Shown here: piece after piece, positions 27,313 to 35,246 of the stretch
How the letters are laid out: each line of letters opens with the position of its first letter
How positions within the stretch are numbered: position 1 is the stretch's first letter
NCBI RefSeq assembly: GCF_039522935.1
Contig: NZ_BAAAEI010000031.1
Coordinates: forward strand, 1 to 64,000
DNA: 64,000 nucleotides
Direction: 5' to 3'
Source of the DNA: Bowmanella denitrificans
GTDB taxonomy: Bacteria > Pseudomonadota > Gammaproteobacteria > Enterobacterales > Alteromonadaceae
Notes under the pieces: generated by a model
What the model saw: only the letters and a program-made list of their open reading frames with translations
Told to the model about the DNA's origin: nothing
Databases searched by the model: none
Program-made: the position numbers and the translations under genes

Positions 27313-28794
27313 TCAGCGGTTTACCAGCTTACGTATAAAGGGCAACAAATCGCTGGCCATCATACCACGTTCGCCATGCTGTTGTGCAGCCAGGTCGCCC
27401 GCAGCTGCATGCAGGCTTGCACCATAAACTGCCGCCGCGGCGCTATCCATGCCCTGGGCCATCAAAGCTCCAATCACACCGCTTAACAAATCCCCCATGC
27501 CGGGGATGGCCATTCCTGGATTTCCATTGCTAATGACATAGCAATGATCCTGACCTGATACCAGGCTACCGGCGCCTTTTAACACCACATGGCATTGATA
27601 TTGTTGCTGCAACTGCTGAAGCGCTGCATACCGATCAGCTTGTACTTGTTGAGTGGTGATGGACAACAGTCTGCCCGCTTCTCCGGGGTGAGGGGTGATT
27701 ACCACATTGCAAGAGAGTTTGCGGGGCACTTTTGCCAGCAGATTTAATGCGTCGGCGTCAAGCAACAGGGGTTTATGACTGGTTTGCTGATAGGTTAATA
27801 CTGCATCAAATAGTTGCTGCGCCCAGTCATCCTGCCCCAGGCCGGGTCCCAGAACCAGACAGCTGGCCCAGTCCAGCAAGGCTGTTAGCTGATTCTGTTG
27901 CGCCAGCATCAGTTCGGGCCGCCCCAGGCCCACCAACATCTGATTATCCGGGTGACACAGGACGTTAACCAGCCCTGCCCCAGTGCGCAATGCCGCCTCA
28001 CCTGTGAGTCTGATTGCCCCCGGCATGCCCAGGTTGCCGCCCAGGCACAGCAGGCGGCCAAATGCGCCTTTATGGCTATTCAGCGGCCGGGCTGGCAGAG
28101 GGGAAAGCTGAGTAAAGTCGACGATATGAGCACTGGGGGTAGCCAGTGCACCAAAGGACTCGGCGATGCCTAAATCGGCAAAGCTGAGTTTGCCGGAAAA
28201 CTGCTTGCCCTGACCGGTGACAAGACCAGGTTTAATACCGACAAAGGTCAGGGTGTGTGTGGCGGTAAGCGCTATACCAGCTTCTGCACCACTATCGGCC
28301 AGTAGTCCAGAGGGCACATCCAGGCTTAAGACCGGAATGTCAGTGTTTTTCAGTACCTTGATCACACTGGCATAAGGTTCTCTGAGCTGCCCTTTGGTGC
28401 CGGTGCCCAGCATCGCATCCACAATCAGGTCGAAATCTGCCAGTGGCTGAGGCCAACAGCTGATTTCACCGCCAGCCTGTTGCCAGTTATTGCAGGCCTG
28501 CAACGTATCCGGACTAAACTTTGATTGGTCGCCCAATGATACCAGGCAAACCTTAAGGCCGGCTTTTTTAGCCATGCGCGCCAAGACAAAACCATCACCA
28601 CCGTTATTGCCATGGCCACTCAACACTAATATACGTCTGGCCTGCGGGAATTCGCTTTGTAAGGTGACAAATGCCGCAGCCCCAGCTCTTTCCATCAGCT
28701 CATACATACTGATACCCACATGTTTGGCCGCAGTGACTTCATGTTGGTGTACCTGCTCCGCGGTAAAGGCTTTATATGCTAGACTGGCGGGCAT
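27313..28794 (-). CDS. nnr: Bifunctional NAD(P)H-hydrate epimerase / ADP-dependent dehydratase
   Basis: Metabolite-repair enzyme restoring hydrated NAD(P)H. The N-terminal YjeF_N epimerase domain (about 10-210) has YELMERAGAAAF, SGHGNNGGDGFV and DVPSGLLADSG. The C-terminal dehydratase domain (about 225-490) has SHKGAFGRLLCLGGN, VITPHPGEAGRLL and the NGNPGMAIPGMGDLLSGVIGAL block with its catalytic Asp. I start at ATG 28794 (MPASLAYKAF, 493 residues); the frame extends to a TTG at 28815, but neither start has a clear SD. It is divergent from queG with only 20 bases between start codons, as in E. coli. Confidence 0.93.
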   Translation of the reverse strand: MPASLAYKAFTAEQVHQHEVTAAKHVGISMYELMERAGAAAFVTLQSEFPQARRILVLSGHGNNGGDGFVLARMAKKAGLKVCLVSLGDQSKFSPDTLQACNNWQQAGGEISCWPQPLADFDLIVDAMLGTGTKGQLREPYASVIKVLKNTDIPVLSLDVPSGLLADSGAEAGIALTATHTLTFVGIKPGLVTGQGKQFSGKLSFADLGIAESFGALATPSAHIVDFTQLSPLPARPLNSHKGAFGRLLCLGGNLGMPGAIRLTGEAALRTGAGLVNVLCHPDNQMLVGLGRPELMLAQQNQLTALLDWASCLVLGPGLGQDDWAQQLFDAVLTYQQTSHKPLLLDADALNLLAKVPRKLSCNVVITPHPGEAGRLLSITTQQVQADRYAALQQLQQQYQCHVVLKGAGSLVSGQDHCYVISNGNPGMAIPGMGDLLSGVIGALMAQGMDSAAAAVYGASLHAAAGDLAAQQHGERGMMASDLLPFIRKLVNR

Positions 28795-28814
28795 TGTGAT
28801 AGTGAATCGATTCA

Positions 28815-29951
28815 ATGGCTGAACTCTGCGACAAGTTATTAGCTGACCTGACCGAGCATATCAAGAACCTGGGTAAATCGCTGGGTTTTCAGCAGGTCGG
28901 TATTTGTGATGTGGATTTAAGCCGCCATGAGGCGCATTTGCAAGCCTGGTTGGACAAAGGCATGCACGGTGAGATGCAATATATGGCAGAACACGGTATG
29001 AAACGCGCCCGCCCCCATGAACTGGTGCCTGGTACTTTGCGGGTTATCAGCGTGCGCATGGATTACCTGCCGCCGGATGCCGGCTTTGCCCGCAACCTGA
29101 AAAATCGTCAGCTTGCCTACATTAGCCGTTACGCGCTTGGGCGCGACTACCATAAGCTGATCAGACAGCGGCTGAAAAAGTTTGGCGAACAAATTCAGCA
29201 GAAAGTCAGTGAACTGGCTTTTCGCCCCTTTGTCGACTCGGCACCTGTTTTGGAACATGCGGTGGCGGAAAAGGCCGGTATCGGCTGGACAGGTAAGCAT
29301 TCTCTGACCATTAACCGCGAAGCCGGTTCCTGGTTTTTCCTGGGCGAATTGTTTATTAACCTGCCTTTGCCGATAGACAGTCCGGTGGCTGAGGGCTGCG
29401 GTAGTTGTACCGCCTGCCTGACGATCTGCCCTACTGGTGCCATAGTAGAACCCTATGTGGTGGATGCCAGGCGCTGTATTTCTTATCTGACCATTGAGCA
29501 AAAAGGCCCGATTCCCGAGGAATTTCGCCCGCTGCTGGGTAATCGTATTTATGGTTGTGATGATTGTCAGCTAGTTTGCCCCTGGAATCGTTATGCGCAA
29601 ATTACCGATGAAGCAGACTTTCATCCCCGTCAGCAATTGCATGGTAAAACCTTATTAGAGCTGTTTGCCTGGGACGAGCAGAAGTTTCTGAAAAATACCG
29701 AAGGCTCGCCTATTCGCCGTATTGGCTTTGAGTGCTGGCAACGCAATATTGCCGTGGGGTTAGGCAATGCACCTTATGCCGACGAGATTGTTGCCTCACT
29801 GCAAGCAGCCAGAGAGTCTGCCTCGGAACTGGTCAGGGAACATATTGATTGGGCGCTGGACCAGCAAGCACAAAGAAAGCCGGGGCAAGCAGACCGGCAG
29901 ACCCTTAGGTTAATCCGTAGTGTGGAAAAAGGTCTGCCCAGAGACGCGTAA
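28815..29951 (+). CDS. queG: Epoxyqueuosine reductase
   Basis: Cobalamin-dependent, iron-sulfur enzyme that reduces epoxyqueuosine to queuosine in the wobble position of tRNA. The 378-residue protein has ISRYALGRDYHKL, FVDSAPVLEHAVAEKAGIGWTGK and the 2x[4Fe-4S] ferredoxin segment GCGSCTACLTICPTGA plus YGCDDCQLVCPWNR, then a HEAT-like C-terminus. It is nearly collinear with E. coli QueG. Its 5' end is only 20 bases from divergent nnr, so each promoter must lie within the neighbour's coding region or in a very compact shared spacer. Confidence 0.96.
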   Translation: MAELCDKLLADLTEHIKNLGKSLGFQQVGICDVDLSRHEAHLQAWLDKGMHGEMQYMAEHGMKRARPHELVPGTLRVISVRMDYLPPDAGFARNLKNRQLAYISRYALGRDYHKLIRQRLKKFGEQIQQKVSELAFRPFVDSAPVLEHAVAEKAGIGWTGKHSLTINREAGSWFFLGELFINLPLPIDSPVAEGCGSCTACLTICPTGAIVEPYVVDARRCISYLTIEQKGPIPEEFRPLLGNRIYGCDDCQLVCPWNRYAQITDEADFHPRQQLHGKTLLELFAWDEQKFLKNTEGSPIRRIGFECWQRNIAVGLGNAPYADEIVASLQAARESASELVREHIDWALDQQAQRKPGQADRQTLRLIRSVEKGLPRDA

Positions 29952-29963
29952 TAGATGCCTGTT

Positions 29964-30004
29964 GTTATCAGTCAGCTCTGCTGATGGCTGATTTAACTGA
30001 TAAC
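29964..30004. terminator. Possible shared hairpin between queG and hemE
   Basis: GTTATCAGT (29964-29972) pairs with ACTGATAAC (29996-30004), with an inner CAGC/GCTG pairing, between convergent stop codons. There is only a weak T-run, so an intrinsic terminator is possible but not secure. Confidence 0.45.
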
Positions 30005-30005
30005 T

Positions 30006-31073
30006 TTAAGCTTTGTGGTATTGCGCACTGTAGTGGTGCACGGCGTCAACAAATACCTTGGCATGTTCGGGCGGCACATCCGGGTGAATACCGTGACCGA
30101 GATTAAATACATGGCCCTCGCCCTGGCCAAAACCGGCCAGGATGGATTGCACTTCCTGCTCAATTCGATCTGCAGGCGCATACAGCATGGATGGGTCCAT
30201 ATTGCCCTGCAACGCTACTTTATCGCCGATTCGGGCCTTGGCGTCGGCAATATTGATGGTCCAGTCCAGCCCCACTGCATCACAGCCAGTGGCAGCAATG
30301 GCTTCCAACCACATGCCACCGTTTTTGGTAAACAGCGTGACGGGCACCCGGCGCCCTTCGTTTTCTCTTGTCAGACCATCGACAATTTTGTGCATATAAC
30401 GAAGTGAAAACTCTTCATAATCCCTTGGTGACAGGACACCGCCCCAGGTATCAAACACCATTACCGATTGCGCACCAGCGGCTATCTGCGCATTCAGGTA
30501 CAGAATGACTGAGTCGGCAAGCTTGTCCAACAGCAGATGCAATGCGGCAGGTTCGGCAAAGGCCATTTTTTTGATCAGGCTGAAGCTCTTGGTGGAACCG
30601 CCTTCCACCATATAAGTGGCCAATGTCCAGGGGCTACCGGAGAAGCCTATTAAAGGCACTTTACCCGCTAATCCCTTGCGAATAGTGCGAACCGCATCCA
30701 TCACATAACCGAGCTCGCCCTCTGGATCGGGAATCGGCAGGGCCTGGATGGCTGCCATATCTCTGAGTGGCCGCTCAAACTTGGGGCCTTCGCCGGTTTC
30801 AAAATACAGGCCCAGGCCCATGGCATCGGGAATGGTCAGAATGTCTGAAAATAGAATGGCCGCATCCAGATCAAAGCGACGGAGTGGCTGCAGAGTCACC
30901 TCGCAGGCCAGTTCAGGATTTTTGCACAGCGACATAAAGTCGCCAGCCTGTGCACGGGTGGCCCGATATTCCGGCAGGTAACGGCCAGCCTGGCGCATCA
31001 TCCATACAGGCGTGATATCCACGGGCTGCTTTAACAGGGCCCTTAGATACCTGTCATTCTGTAGTGCTTGCAT
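30006..31073 (-). CDS. hemE: Uroporphyrinogen decarboxylase
   Basis: Cytosolic enzyme of haem synthesis converting uroporphyrinogen III to coproporphyrinogen III. The 355-residue protein has the signature TPVWMMRQAGRYLPEYR near the N-terminus, ILFSDILTIPDAMGL with the catalytic Asp, GFSGSPWTLATYMVEGG, and FNLGHGIHPDVPPEHA at the end. AGGAGA precedes ATG 31073. Its position near nudC and rsd matches the enterobacterial rsd-nudC-hemE group, but here a ~330-base gap containing a candidate sRNA separates it from nudC. Confidence 0.97.
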   Translation of the reverse strand: MQALQNDRYLRALLKQPVDITPVWMMRQAGRYLPEYRATRAQAGDFMSLCKNPELACEVTLQPLRRFDLDAAILFSDILTIPDAMGLGLYFETGEGPKFERPLRDMAAIQALPIPDPEGELGYVMDAVRTIRKGLAGKVPLIGFSGSPWTLATYMVEGGSTKSFSLIKKMAFAEPAALHLLLDKLADSVILYLNAQIAAGAQSVMVFDTWGGVLSPRDYEEFSLRYMHKIVDGLTRENEGRRVPVTLFTKNGGMWLEAIAATGCDAVGLDWTINIADAKARIGDKVALQGNMDPSMLYAPADRIEQEVQSILAGFGQGEGHVFNLGHGIHPDVPPEHAKVFVDAVHHYSAQYHKA

Positions 31074-31238
31074 GATGTTCTCCTGGTCGGCTGCGCTAAA
31101 AACCGGCGCATTCTACCAGCTATACGAGATGGATACATCAGACAATCCTTGCGTTGAATTTAAAGCCTCAAAAGGCCACCACGCTCTAGGTTAAAGCTGT
31201 AAATTAAATGTTATTCGTCCTATTTGAGGCATGAAAGC
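31074..31238. other. hemE upstream region
   Basis: No gene is visible. It must contain the hemE promoter if hemE is not read from nudC, but I see no convincing minus-strand -35/-10 pair. The adjacent 31239-31362 segment is annotated separately. Confidence 0.4.
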
Positions 31239-31268
31239 TTGCACTGCTTCGGTATTCTTTGCTATAAA
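31239..31268 (+). promoter_or_regulatory. Sigma-70-like promoter of candidate sRNA
   Basis: TTGCAC (31239-31244) and TATAAA (31263-31268) are separated by 18 bases. No open reading frame follows; the next signal is a strong terminator about 65 bases downstream of the -10. Confidence 0.5.
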
Positions 31269-31274
31269 ACCGTT

Positions 31275-31362
31275 GCGCTAGTGAAATCTAAATAAAAGAA
31301 GCCCGGTCACGGGACCTCCACGCTAAAATATTTAAGCCTTACCTTTCGGGGTAAGGCTTTTT
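31275..31362 (+). ncRNA. Candidate small RNA, about 88 nt
   Basis: Between the minus-strand hemE and nudC genes lies a plus-strand unit with a sigma-70-like promoter ending at 31268 and a strong intrinsic terminator. AAGCCTTAC (31334-31342) pairs with GTAAGGCTT (31350-31358), followed by a T-rich run. Upstream is a second small hairpin CCCG-GTCA-CGGG (about 31302-31313) and an A-rich single-stranded stretch, a layout common in Hfq-bound sRNAs. I recognise no known family. The same hairpin could in principle end nudC on the other strand, but the T-tract is clearly better in the plus direction. Confidence 0.45.
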
Positions 31363-31399
31363 TATTTTCAATGGGGGAATGCCCGGGTTGACATCTTCT

Positions 31400-32206
31400 T
31401 CAAAAAGATTGGTCAGGCGCATTGATGGTAGTCTGGATTAATTGACCAGCAATGGAAAAGCTGGGTGGTATCAATGGTAGGTTGTTAAAGTCAAACCAGT
31501 CAGCCGCCAGAATTTCTTTACCATCTACCTGAATATCTCCTTCATCCCACTCGGCCAAAAAGCCGACCATTAGTGAATGGGGGAAGGGCCAGGGTTGGCT
31601 GGAAAAATAACGCAGATTCTTAACTTTTATCCCTACTTCTTCCATCACTTCACGATGTACGGCCTGCTCCAGACTTTCTCCACTTTCCACGAAGCCAGCC
31701 AGGGTAGAATACATGCCTCCTTTGTGGTGAGCTCCTTGCGCCAACAAAATTTGTTGTCCTTTTCTGATGGCGACGATAATGCAAGGAGAAATGCGTGGAT
31801 AACAGCGGTGCTGGCAGCGATGGCAATGCATCGCCAATTCCCAGTTCACGGCTTCCATCTGGCTGCCGCATTGACCGCAATATTTGTGGGTACGAAGAAA
31901 TAATGCGACTTGCCAGGCACGGGCCAGAATATTAAATGCGTCTTGCTGCTCACTCATCAGGGCGGCACGCAGACTAACAAGTTCGAGGTCGTCATGTTCA
32001 GGGGTTTCCTGCCCCAAATCCACCATATAGCAGTTGCTTTGGCGATACTCGCCAACCTTAACCACATCGTCGGCATAAGCAGAGATAAAAGATAACTCTG
32101 ACCAGCTTTGCTTTATCAGACAAGCCTGTCCTTTGCTTTGTACCAGCTTGTCTTGCGACAAAATCAACCAGTAGGCTTGTTCATCTATATCGGGACGGTG
32201 TTTCAT
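31400..32206 (-). CDS. nudC: NADH pyrophosphatase / RNA deNADding Nudix hydrolase
   Basis: Nudix enzyme that hydrolyses NAD(H) and removes NAD caps from RNA. The 268-residue protein has a zinc ribbon with Cys110, Cys113, Cys128 and Cys131, the Nudix box GFVESGESLEQAVHREVMEEVG, and the NudC-specific SQPWPFP motif just after it. The first in-frame start codon is a TTG at 32212; I prefer ATG 32206 (MKHRPDIDEQ), although neither has a strong SD. It is divergent from rsd, whereas in E. coli rsd and nudC are neighbours on the same strand. Confidence 0.94.
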   Translation of the reverse strand: MKHRPDIDEQAYWLILSQDKLVQSKGQACLIKQSWSELSFISAYADDVVKVGEYRQSNCYMVDLGQETPEHDDLELVSLRAALMSEQQDAFNILARAWQVALFLRTHKYCGQCGSQMEAVNWELAMHCHRCQHRCYPRISPCIIVAIRKGQQILLAQGAHHKGGMYSTLAGFVESGESLEQAVHREVMEEVGIKVKNLRYFSSQPWPFPHSLMVGFLAEWDEGDIQVDGKEILAADWFDFNNLPLIPPSFSIAGQLIQTTINAPDQSF

Positions 32207-32376
32207 AGGCAATTCAGATAATCGGCTAGGCGGCAGACTTTAACATATGAGGGCTGAAGTACTGAATGCCAAGGAAATTTTCTTAAAATCTATACCTATA
32301 AGGGTTGACCAGCTTAGCGATTGATACCGACATTGGTCTGACCGAGAGGTTAAACGCTTTTGCAATTGAGGCATTT

Positions 32377-32385
32377 TGATATACT
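32377..32385 (+). promoter_or_regulatory. Possible extended -10 promoter of rsd
   Basis: TGATATACT is an extended -10 element (TG-n-TATACT) about 55 bases before the rsd start. The corresponding -35 region (CTTTTG) is poor, as tolerated by extended -10 promoters. Confidence 0.4.
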
Positions 32386-32440
32386 GGCATTTACAACTGA
32401 TTTACCTCATCTGGTATTCAACCGGTGTGAGAGGGTAGCT

Positions 32441-32905
32441 ATGCTGAATAAAGTCGAACAAGCCGAACAAAAATGGGGTGGCGCCCATGATGCCATTGAC
32501 AACTGGATTGACGCCCGTAAGGCACTGCTGGTGGAATATTGCCGACTGGCAGGTTTGCCACCATTCGATGCGCGTCGACAAGCCTTGCCCAGCAAGGAAA
32601 GCGTAGAGACATTTTGCGAAATGTTGATGGATTATGTTTCGGCAGGTCATTTTGAATTTTATGACAAGATTGTCGATGGCAGTCAGGCCAATGGCGCGGG
32701 TAAGCAACTGGCTGATGAAGTGTATCCGAAGATTTCTGATACCACCGAGCAGGCACTGAATTTTAACGACTGCTATGCGGACATTGATGAAGACCAGGAT
32801 ATGCAGGGCTTCGATAAACATCTTTCAGAACTGGGTCAGGCAATGGAGGAGCGTTTTGAATTAGAGGACCGCTTAATCCACACCCTGTATCAGGACCATT
32901 TATAA
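32441..32905 (+). CDS. rsd: Rsd, anti-sigma-70 factor
   Basis: Regulator that binds the housekeeping sigma factor RpoD in stationary phase and so favours alternative sigma factors. The 154-residue all-helical protein shows the Rsd/AlgQ pattern: EQKWGGAHDAIDNWIDARKALLVEYCRLAGLPP, then LPSKESVETFCEMLMDYVSAGHFEFYDKI. I use ATG 32441 because GAGAGGG lies about 6 bases upstream and the protein starts as in the family (MLNKVEQAEQ); the frame is open from 32360. Neighbours nudC and hemE match the E. coli context. A strong terminator follows. Confidence 0.93.
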   Translation: MLNKVEQAEQKWGGAHDAIDNWIDARKALLVEYCRLAGLPPFDARRQALPSKESVETFCEMLMDYVSAGHFEFYDKIVDGSQANGAGKQLADEVYPKISDTTEQALNFNDCYADIDEDQDMQGFDKHLSELGQAMEERFELEDRLIHTLYQDHL

Positions 32906-32930
32906 AAAAGGCGCCAATCAGGCGCCTTTT
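32906..32930 (+). terminator. Rho-independent terminator after rsd
   Basis: AAAAGGCGCC and GGCGCCTTTT pair around AATCA directly after the rsd stop codon. Confidence 0.9.
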
Positions 32931-32947
32931 ATGTTCAGGATGAACGG

Positions 32948-33219
32948 TATGCCGTGGGTTCATGGAGGAACAGGAACGGCGATGTTCAGGATGAACGGGA
33001 CGAAAAACTATAAGCTACGTCCCTGCAGCTTACCTGCAAAGCAGGCCAGCTAAAGCTGTTCTATAGCGTTCCGTACGCTATAGTGCTCCTGCGTTTTCGT
33101 CACTTCCACCATCCCTGGTGGTCGGCAAATAACAGCTCCTGCGTAATTTGCACTTCCACCATCCCTGGTGGTCGTATGCCGTGGGTTCATGGATGAACAG
33201 GAACGGCGATGTTCAGGAT
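32948..33219. repeat. 45-bp direct repeat pair flanking a repeat island
   Basis: A 45-base element starting TATGCCGTGGGTTCATGGA and ending GGCGATGTTCAGGAT occurs at 32948-32992 and 33175-33219 with a single difference (G/T at about base 20). Short TGTTCAGGATGAAC pieces also occur at about 32932 and 32983. The two copies bracket the other repeat family (33085-33174) and a hairpin (CTATAGCG/CGCTATAG, 33061-33083). The whole island lies between the rsd terminator and the rho stop. No gene is visible in it. Confidence 0.8.
33085..33174. repeat. Two 40-bp tandem-like repeats with internal hairpin
   Basis: GCTCCTGCG followed by a variable patch and then CACTTCCACCATCCCTGGTG and GTCG occurs at 33085-33124 and 33135-33174. 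Each copy contains the inverted repeat CCACCA-TCCC-TGGTGG, a small stable hairpin. Only two copies with a 10-base spacer are present. Confidence 0.8.
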
Positions 33220-33224
33220 TAAAG

Positions 33225-34490
33225 CTAACTCTTCTGACGACGCATAGCGTCAAAGAATTCATTGTTGGTTTTGGTCATGGACAGCTTGTCGATCAGGAAT
33301 TCCATGGCATCAATTTCTGACATCTCATGAACAATCTTACGCAGGATCCACATTTTCTGCAGCTCATCCTGAGTGGTCAGCAGCTCTTCGCGACGAGTAC
33401 CTGAACGATTGAAGTCGATGGCCGGGAACACACGTTTCTCTGCAATCTTACGGTTCAGGTGCAGCTCCATGTTACCTGTTCCTTTGAACTCTTCATAAAT
33501 CACTTCGTCCATTTTCGAGCCAGTGTCGATCAGGGCCGTAGCAATAATTGTCAGACTGCCGCCTTCTTCCACATTACGCGCCGCACCGAAGAAGCGCTTG
33601 GGCTTGTGCAGGGCATTGGCGTCTACACCACCTGTCAATACCTTGCCAGAGGAAGGAATTACAGTGTTGTAGGCACGGGCCAGACGGGTAATGGAATCCA
33701 GCAGAATTACCACGTCTTTCTTGTGCTCGACCAGGCGCTTGGCTTTTTCAATCACCATCTCGGCAACTTGAACGTGGCGGCTGGCCGGTTCATCAAAGGT
33801 TGATGCAACCACTTCACCTTGTACCAGGCGTTGCATCTCCGTTACTTCTTCCGGACGTTCGTCAATCAGCAGCACCATCAACACACACTCTGGGTAGTTG
33901 GCGGCGATACTTTGGGCAATATTTTGTAGCAACAGTGTCTTACCGGCTTTGGGCGGAGCCACAATCAAACCACGTTGGCCGCGGCCAATAGGTGAGGCTA
34001 AATCCAAAACCCTGGCGGTAATGTCCTCAGTACTGCCGTTGCCGCGTTCCATACGTAAACGCTCTTTGGCATGCAGTGGGGTCAGGTTTTCAAACAGGAT
34101 CTTGTTGCGGGAATTTTCTGGGCGGTCAAAATTGACCTCGCTGATTTTCAGCAGAGCGAAATAACGCTCGCTGTCCTTCGGCGGTCGGATTTTGCCAGAA
34201 ATGGAATCACCGGTGCGTAAGTTAAAACGTCGAATCTGGCTGGGAGAGACGTAAATGTCATCCGGACCGGCCAGGTAAGAAGAATCAGCTGAGCGCAAAA
34301 AGCCGAAGCCATCCTGCAGTATTTCCAACACGCCATCACCGAAAATGTCTTCGCCGCTCTTTGCATGGGCTTTGAGGATAGAAAAGATGATGTCTTGTTT
34401 GCGCGCGCGGGCCATGTTTTCCAGGCCCATTTTTTCGGCCAGTTCTACCAGCTCGCTGACGGGTTTATTTTTGAGTTCCGTTAGGTTCAT
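33225..34490 (-). CDS. rho: Transcription termination factor Rho
   Basis: Hexameric RNA-dependent ATPase/helicase that terminates transcription. The 421-residue protein has the N-terminal helical domain (MNLTELKNKPVSELV), the RNA-binding cold-shock-like fold with DGFGFLRSADSSYLAGPDDIYVSPSQIRRF, Walker A PPKAGKTLL (about residues 180-188), Walker B VVILLDSITRLARAYN, and the Q/R-loop region VLTGGVDANALHKPKRFFGAARN. Length and sequence are close to E. coli Rho (419). It follows trxA on the same strand after a long leader, as in enterobacteria, where Rho autoregulates through that leader. Confidence 0.98.
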   Translation of the reverse strand: MNLTELKNKPVSELVELAEKMGLENMARARKQDIIFSILKAHAKSGEDIFGDGVLEILQDGFGFLRSADSSYLAGPDDIYVSPSQIRRFNLRTGDSISGKIRPPKDSERYFALLKISEVNFDRPENSRNKILFENLTPLHAKERLRMERGNGSTEDITARVLDLASPIGRGQRGLIVAPPKAGKTLLLQNIAQSIAANYPECVLMVLLIDERPEEVTEMQRLVQGEVVASTFDEPASRHVQVAEMVIEKAKRLVEHKKDVVILLDSITRLARAYNTVIPSSGKVLTGGVDANALHKPKRFFGAARNVEEGGSLTIIATALIDTGSKMDEVIYEEFKGTGNMELHLNRKIAEKRVFPAIDFNRSGTRREELLTTQDELQKMWILRKIVHEMSEIDAMEFLIDKLSMTKTNNEFFDAMRRQKS

Positions 34491-34783
34491 ATCGGTGGGT
34501 CTTAATGATTGAAAATGCTCTTAATGCAAGTATGTTCAGACTTAAACAGGGTCGTAAACGTCAGATTGCGTCGGTGTGACGCGGGGATTAAGCTCTGCGC
34601 TCCATGCGCCACCCGTCAAGCGGGCCGGCTGCAGGCGATAAACACTGTTCCAGACAGCCTTTTGTTCGAATCGAATGGGTTCGACGCTGAGAACGAAATC
34701 TAACTTAGCACCAAAAATTAACAGCGTCTAGTAATCTTTCGCTGCTAATTTATTCATTCGTGGTAGCTTTTTACAGGATGATT
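34491..34783. other. rho leader region
   Basis: About 290 bases between the trxA terminator and the rho start. By analogy with E. coli this should be the long, Rho-autoregulated 5' leader of rho and hold its promoter. I see no convincing leader peptide like RhoL and no clear -35/-10 pair. A GC-rich inverted segment (CCCG...CGGG, about 34614-34624) is present. Confidence 0.45.
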
Positions 34784-34812
34784 AAAAATGCCCGGCTTGG
34801 CCGGGCATTTTT
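34784..34812 (-). terminator. Rho-independent terminator after trxA
   Basis: AAAAATGCCCGG and CCGGGCATTTTT form a 12-pair stem with a short loop, starting 2 bases after the trxA stop on the minus strand. It separates trxA from rho. Confidence 0.9.
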
Positions 34813-34814
34813 AA

Positions 34815-35141
34815 TCAGATATTTTCTTTCAAAAATTCGCTTAATTGCGTCTTAGAAAGTGCACCGACTTTGGTTGCTGCTACGTTTCCACCTTTAAAAA
34901 GCAGCAGAGTGGGGATGCCACGAATACCATATTTTGGTGGAGTCTCGGTATTATGGTCGACATTCAGCTTGGCAACTGTTAACTTGCCTTCGAATTCGTC
35001 AGCCACTTCATTTAGAATTGGCGCGATCATTTTGCACGGGCCACACCATTCCGCCCAGAAGTCAACTAGTACAGGACCTTCGGCGTTGATAACATCTGCC
35101 TCAAAACTGTCATCAGTCAACTGGATAATTTTGTCGCTCAT
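34815..35141 (-). CDS. trxA: Thioredoxin 1
   Basis: 108-residue cytosolic thiol-disulfide reductant. The redox site is WCGPC (Cys33, Cys36), with FWAEWCGPCKMIAP, the cis-proline segment GIRGIPTLLLF and the usual length. I start at ATG 35141 (MSDKIIQLTD), which has GGAG 7 bases upstream; the ATG at 35153 actually overlaps that SD and is unlikely. It is divergent from rhlB across about 105 bases, an arrangement shared with E. coli. Confidence 0.97.
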   Translation of the reverse strand: MSDKIIQLTDDSFEADVINAEGPVLVDFWAEWCGPCKMIAPILNEVADEFEGKLTVAKLNVDHNTETPPKYGIRGIPTLLLFKGGNVAATKVGALSKTQLSEFLKENI

Positions 35142-35246
35142 TCTTTTCTCCAAACTTGGCTGCCTCGGCAGAAAAAGCCGGGCAAGCGATTGTGGCTATT
35201 TATATAGAAACTGTTTTTTAATGCAAGCACTGATAAGCTATAAGCT

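Noticed and set aside
33085..33174. CRISPR-like repeats between rsd and rho
   Set aside because: Only two 40-bp copies with a 10-base spacer; they fit a dispersed intergenic hairpin repeat better.
34491..34783. RhoL-type leader peptide before rho
   Set aside because: Only very short frames are present and none resembles RhoL.
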